Assembly: GCA_017623955.1 (NCBI GenBank)
Contig: JAGAOA010000272.1
Span: 1-7,501, forward strand
Direction of reading: 5' to 3'
Length of the DNA stretch: 7,501 nt
DNA from: Opitutales bacterium
Lineage (GTDB): Bacteria > Verrucomicrobiota > Verrucomicrobiae > Opitutales > CAG-312
Below, one piece after another: positions 6,712 to 7,501 of the stretch. Position 1 is the stretch's first letter; each line of letters begins with the position of its first letter. The notes beneath the pieces are model-generated. The model did no database searches and was not told the origin of the DNA. It was given only the letters and a program-made list of their open reading frames with translations. The translations under genes and the position numbers were made by a program.

Positions 6712-7488
6712 TTACGCTAAACCGCGTTCTGACGGAGCTTCCATAAACGCCAATAAATCTTGAATAACACGCGAATTGACATCATCACGCAACTTCAACT
6801 CTGCAATGGCATTGCTTCTTGACAAACGACGTTTATATATAAGTTTAAACGCACTATACGCTGTATTTATTTCTTCTACTGAAAAGCCATTTCGCTGCAT
6901 ATTAATTTTATTGATGGCACAAACTGAGGCTGGATTTCCATCAGATATAAAATATGGTGGCAAATCCTTTACTTGTTTTGTCATTGCACTGACCATTGCA
7001 TATTTACCAATTCTAGAAAACTGATGTGAACCTGACCCCCAAGCTATAACAGCATGATCATCTACAACAACGTGTCCTGCTAAAGCAGCATGCGAACTCA
7101 TTAACACATAATTACCTACTATACAATCGTGTGCAACATGACTATATGCCAAAAAGTTATTATTATTGCCTATTACTGTATTTTCGCCCTCTTTTGTAGC
7201 TAAATGCACTGTTGTATACTCGCGAAAAACATTGTTATTGCCAATCACCAAACCAGGATCTCCTCCAACATATTTCAAATCATGAGTTTTTCCACCGACA
7301 AATGCGTATGGATAAACCTGATTATTTTCGCCCATAGTTGTAAGACCATCGACTGTTGCGTGATGTGCCACGACAGAACCTGCACCAAGCTTCACTTCTT
7401 TGCCGATATATGCATACGCACCAATTTCTACGTCATCGGCTAAAACAGCCGAACTTTCAACTATTGCTGTTGGATGAATTTTTGCCAT
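6712..7488 (-). CDS. lpxA: UDP-N-acetylglucosamine acyltransferase LpxA
   Basis: LpxA transfers a 3-hydroxyacyl chain from acyl-carrier protein to UDP-GlcNAc, the first step of lipid A synthesis, as a cytoplasmic trimer. The 258 residues show the hexapeptide-repeat left-handed beta helix (about 4-178), including 'IHPTAIVESSAVLADDVEIGAYAYIG', then a helical C-terminal domain ending 'RGLA'. The catalytic histidine is H120 in 'SHVAHDCIVGN' (H125 in E. coli). H117, H139 ('LAGHVVVDD') and H155 ('SHQF') correspond to E. coli H122, H144 and H160. At the position of the E. coli acyl-length ruler G173 this protein has A168, so the acyl chain preference may differ. The gene has a clear Shine-Dalgarno and heads the visible operon; lpxC, lpxD or fabZ could lie beyond the right edge. 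Confidence 0.96.
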   Translation of the reverse strand: MAKIHPTAIVESSAVLADDVEIGAYAYIGKEVKLGAGSVVAHHATVDGLTTMGENNQVYPYAFVGGKTHDLKYVGGDPGLVIGNNNVFREYTTVHLATKEGENTVIGNNNNFLAYSHVAHDCIVGNYVLMSSHAALAGHVVVDDHAVIAWGSGSHQFSRIGKYAMVSAMTKQVKDLPPYFISDGNPASVCAINKINMQRNGFSVEEINTAYSAFKLIYKRRLSRSNAIAELKLRDDVNSRVIQDLLAFMEAPSERGLA

Positions 7489-7493
7489 AAATT

Positions 7494-7500
7494 TCCTTCT
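7494..7500 (-). promoter_or_regulatory. Shine-Dalgarno sequence of lpxA
   Basis: AGAAGGA on the minus strand lies five bases before the ATG at 7488, confirming that start. It is the only canonical ribosome binding site I can find next to a start codon in this window. Confidence 0.8.
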
Positions 7501-7501
7501 A

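Overview
All recognisable genes in this AT-rich window lie on the minus strand, so transcription runs from position 7501 towards position 1. LpxA implies a Gram-negative outer membrane with lipid A. The combination of a lysine/alanine-rich histone-H1-like protein, an Lrp/alanine-aminotransferase pair, an MnmM/YtqB-type methyltransferase and an Fmt N-terminus reading 'ASDAIAL' in place of the usual GTPDFA suggests the PVC superphylum, probably a low-GC Verrucomicrobiota or Lentisphaerota relative. That placement is inference from gene content and was not tested by a tree.

In transcription order: lpxA (7488-6712, first step of lipid A synthesis); a tRNA/rRNA methyltransferase of the YtqB/MnmM family (6708-6151); an Lrp/AsnC regulator (6098-5619); a class I PLP aminotransferase of the AlaT/YugH type (5606-4434); the ribosome-assembly GTPase Der (4441-3032); and Fmt (3035-2088). 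Spacing is 3 bp, 52 bp and 12 bp, then overlaps of 8 bp and 4 bp, so this is probably one transcription unit, possibly with an extra promoter before the lrp gene. It joins envelope synthesis, tRNA modification, alanine metabolism, ribosome assembly and initiator-tRNA formylation, which are growth-related housekeeping functions.

After an AT-rich gap of about 120 bp comes an unrecognised 66-residue ORF with five cysteines (1966-1766). One base after its stop codon is a 114-residue histone-H1-like protein (1764-1420), made of Lys-Lys/Ala/Pro repeats, with nine cysteines confined to its last 42 residues. A strong intrinsic terminator closes this unit (1374-1399).

The left end (1284-1, running off the window) holds a secreted protein that aligns along its length with GH32 fructan hydrolases, including the N-terminal accessory domain seen in Bacteroides-type members. 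All three catalytic acidic motifs appear to be replaced, so it is probably a non-catalytic GH32-fold protein.

No tRNA, rRNA, CRISPR array or insertion sequence was found. The core operon is ordinary. The parts most worth a second look are the cysteine-tailed histone-like protein with its small upstream ORF, and the inactivated GH32 homologue.
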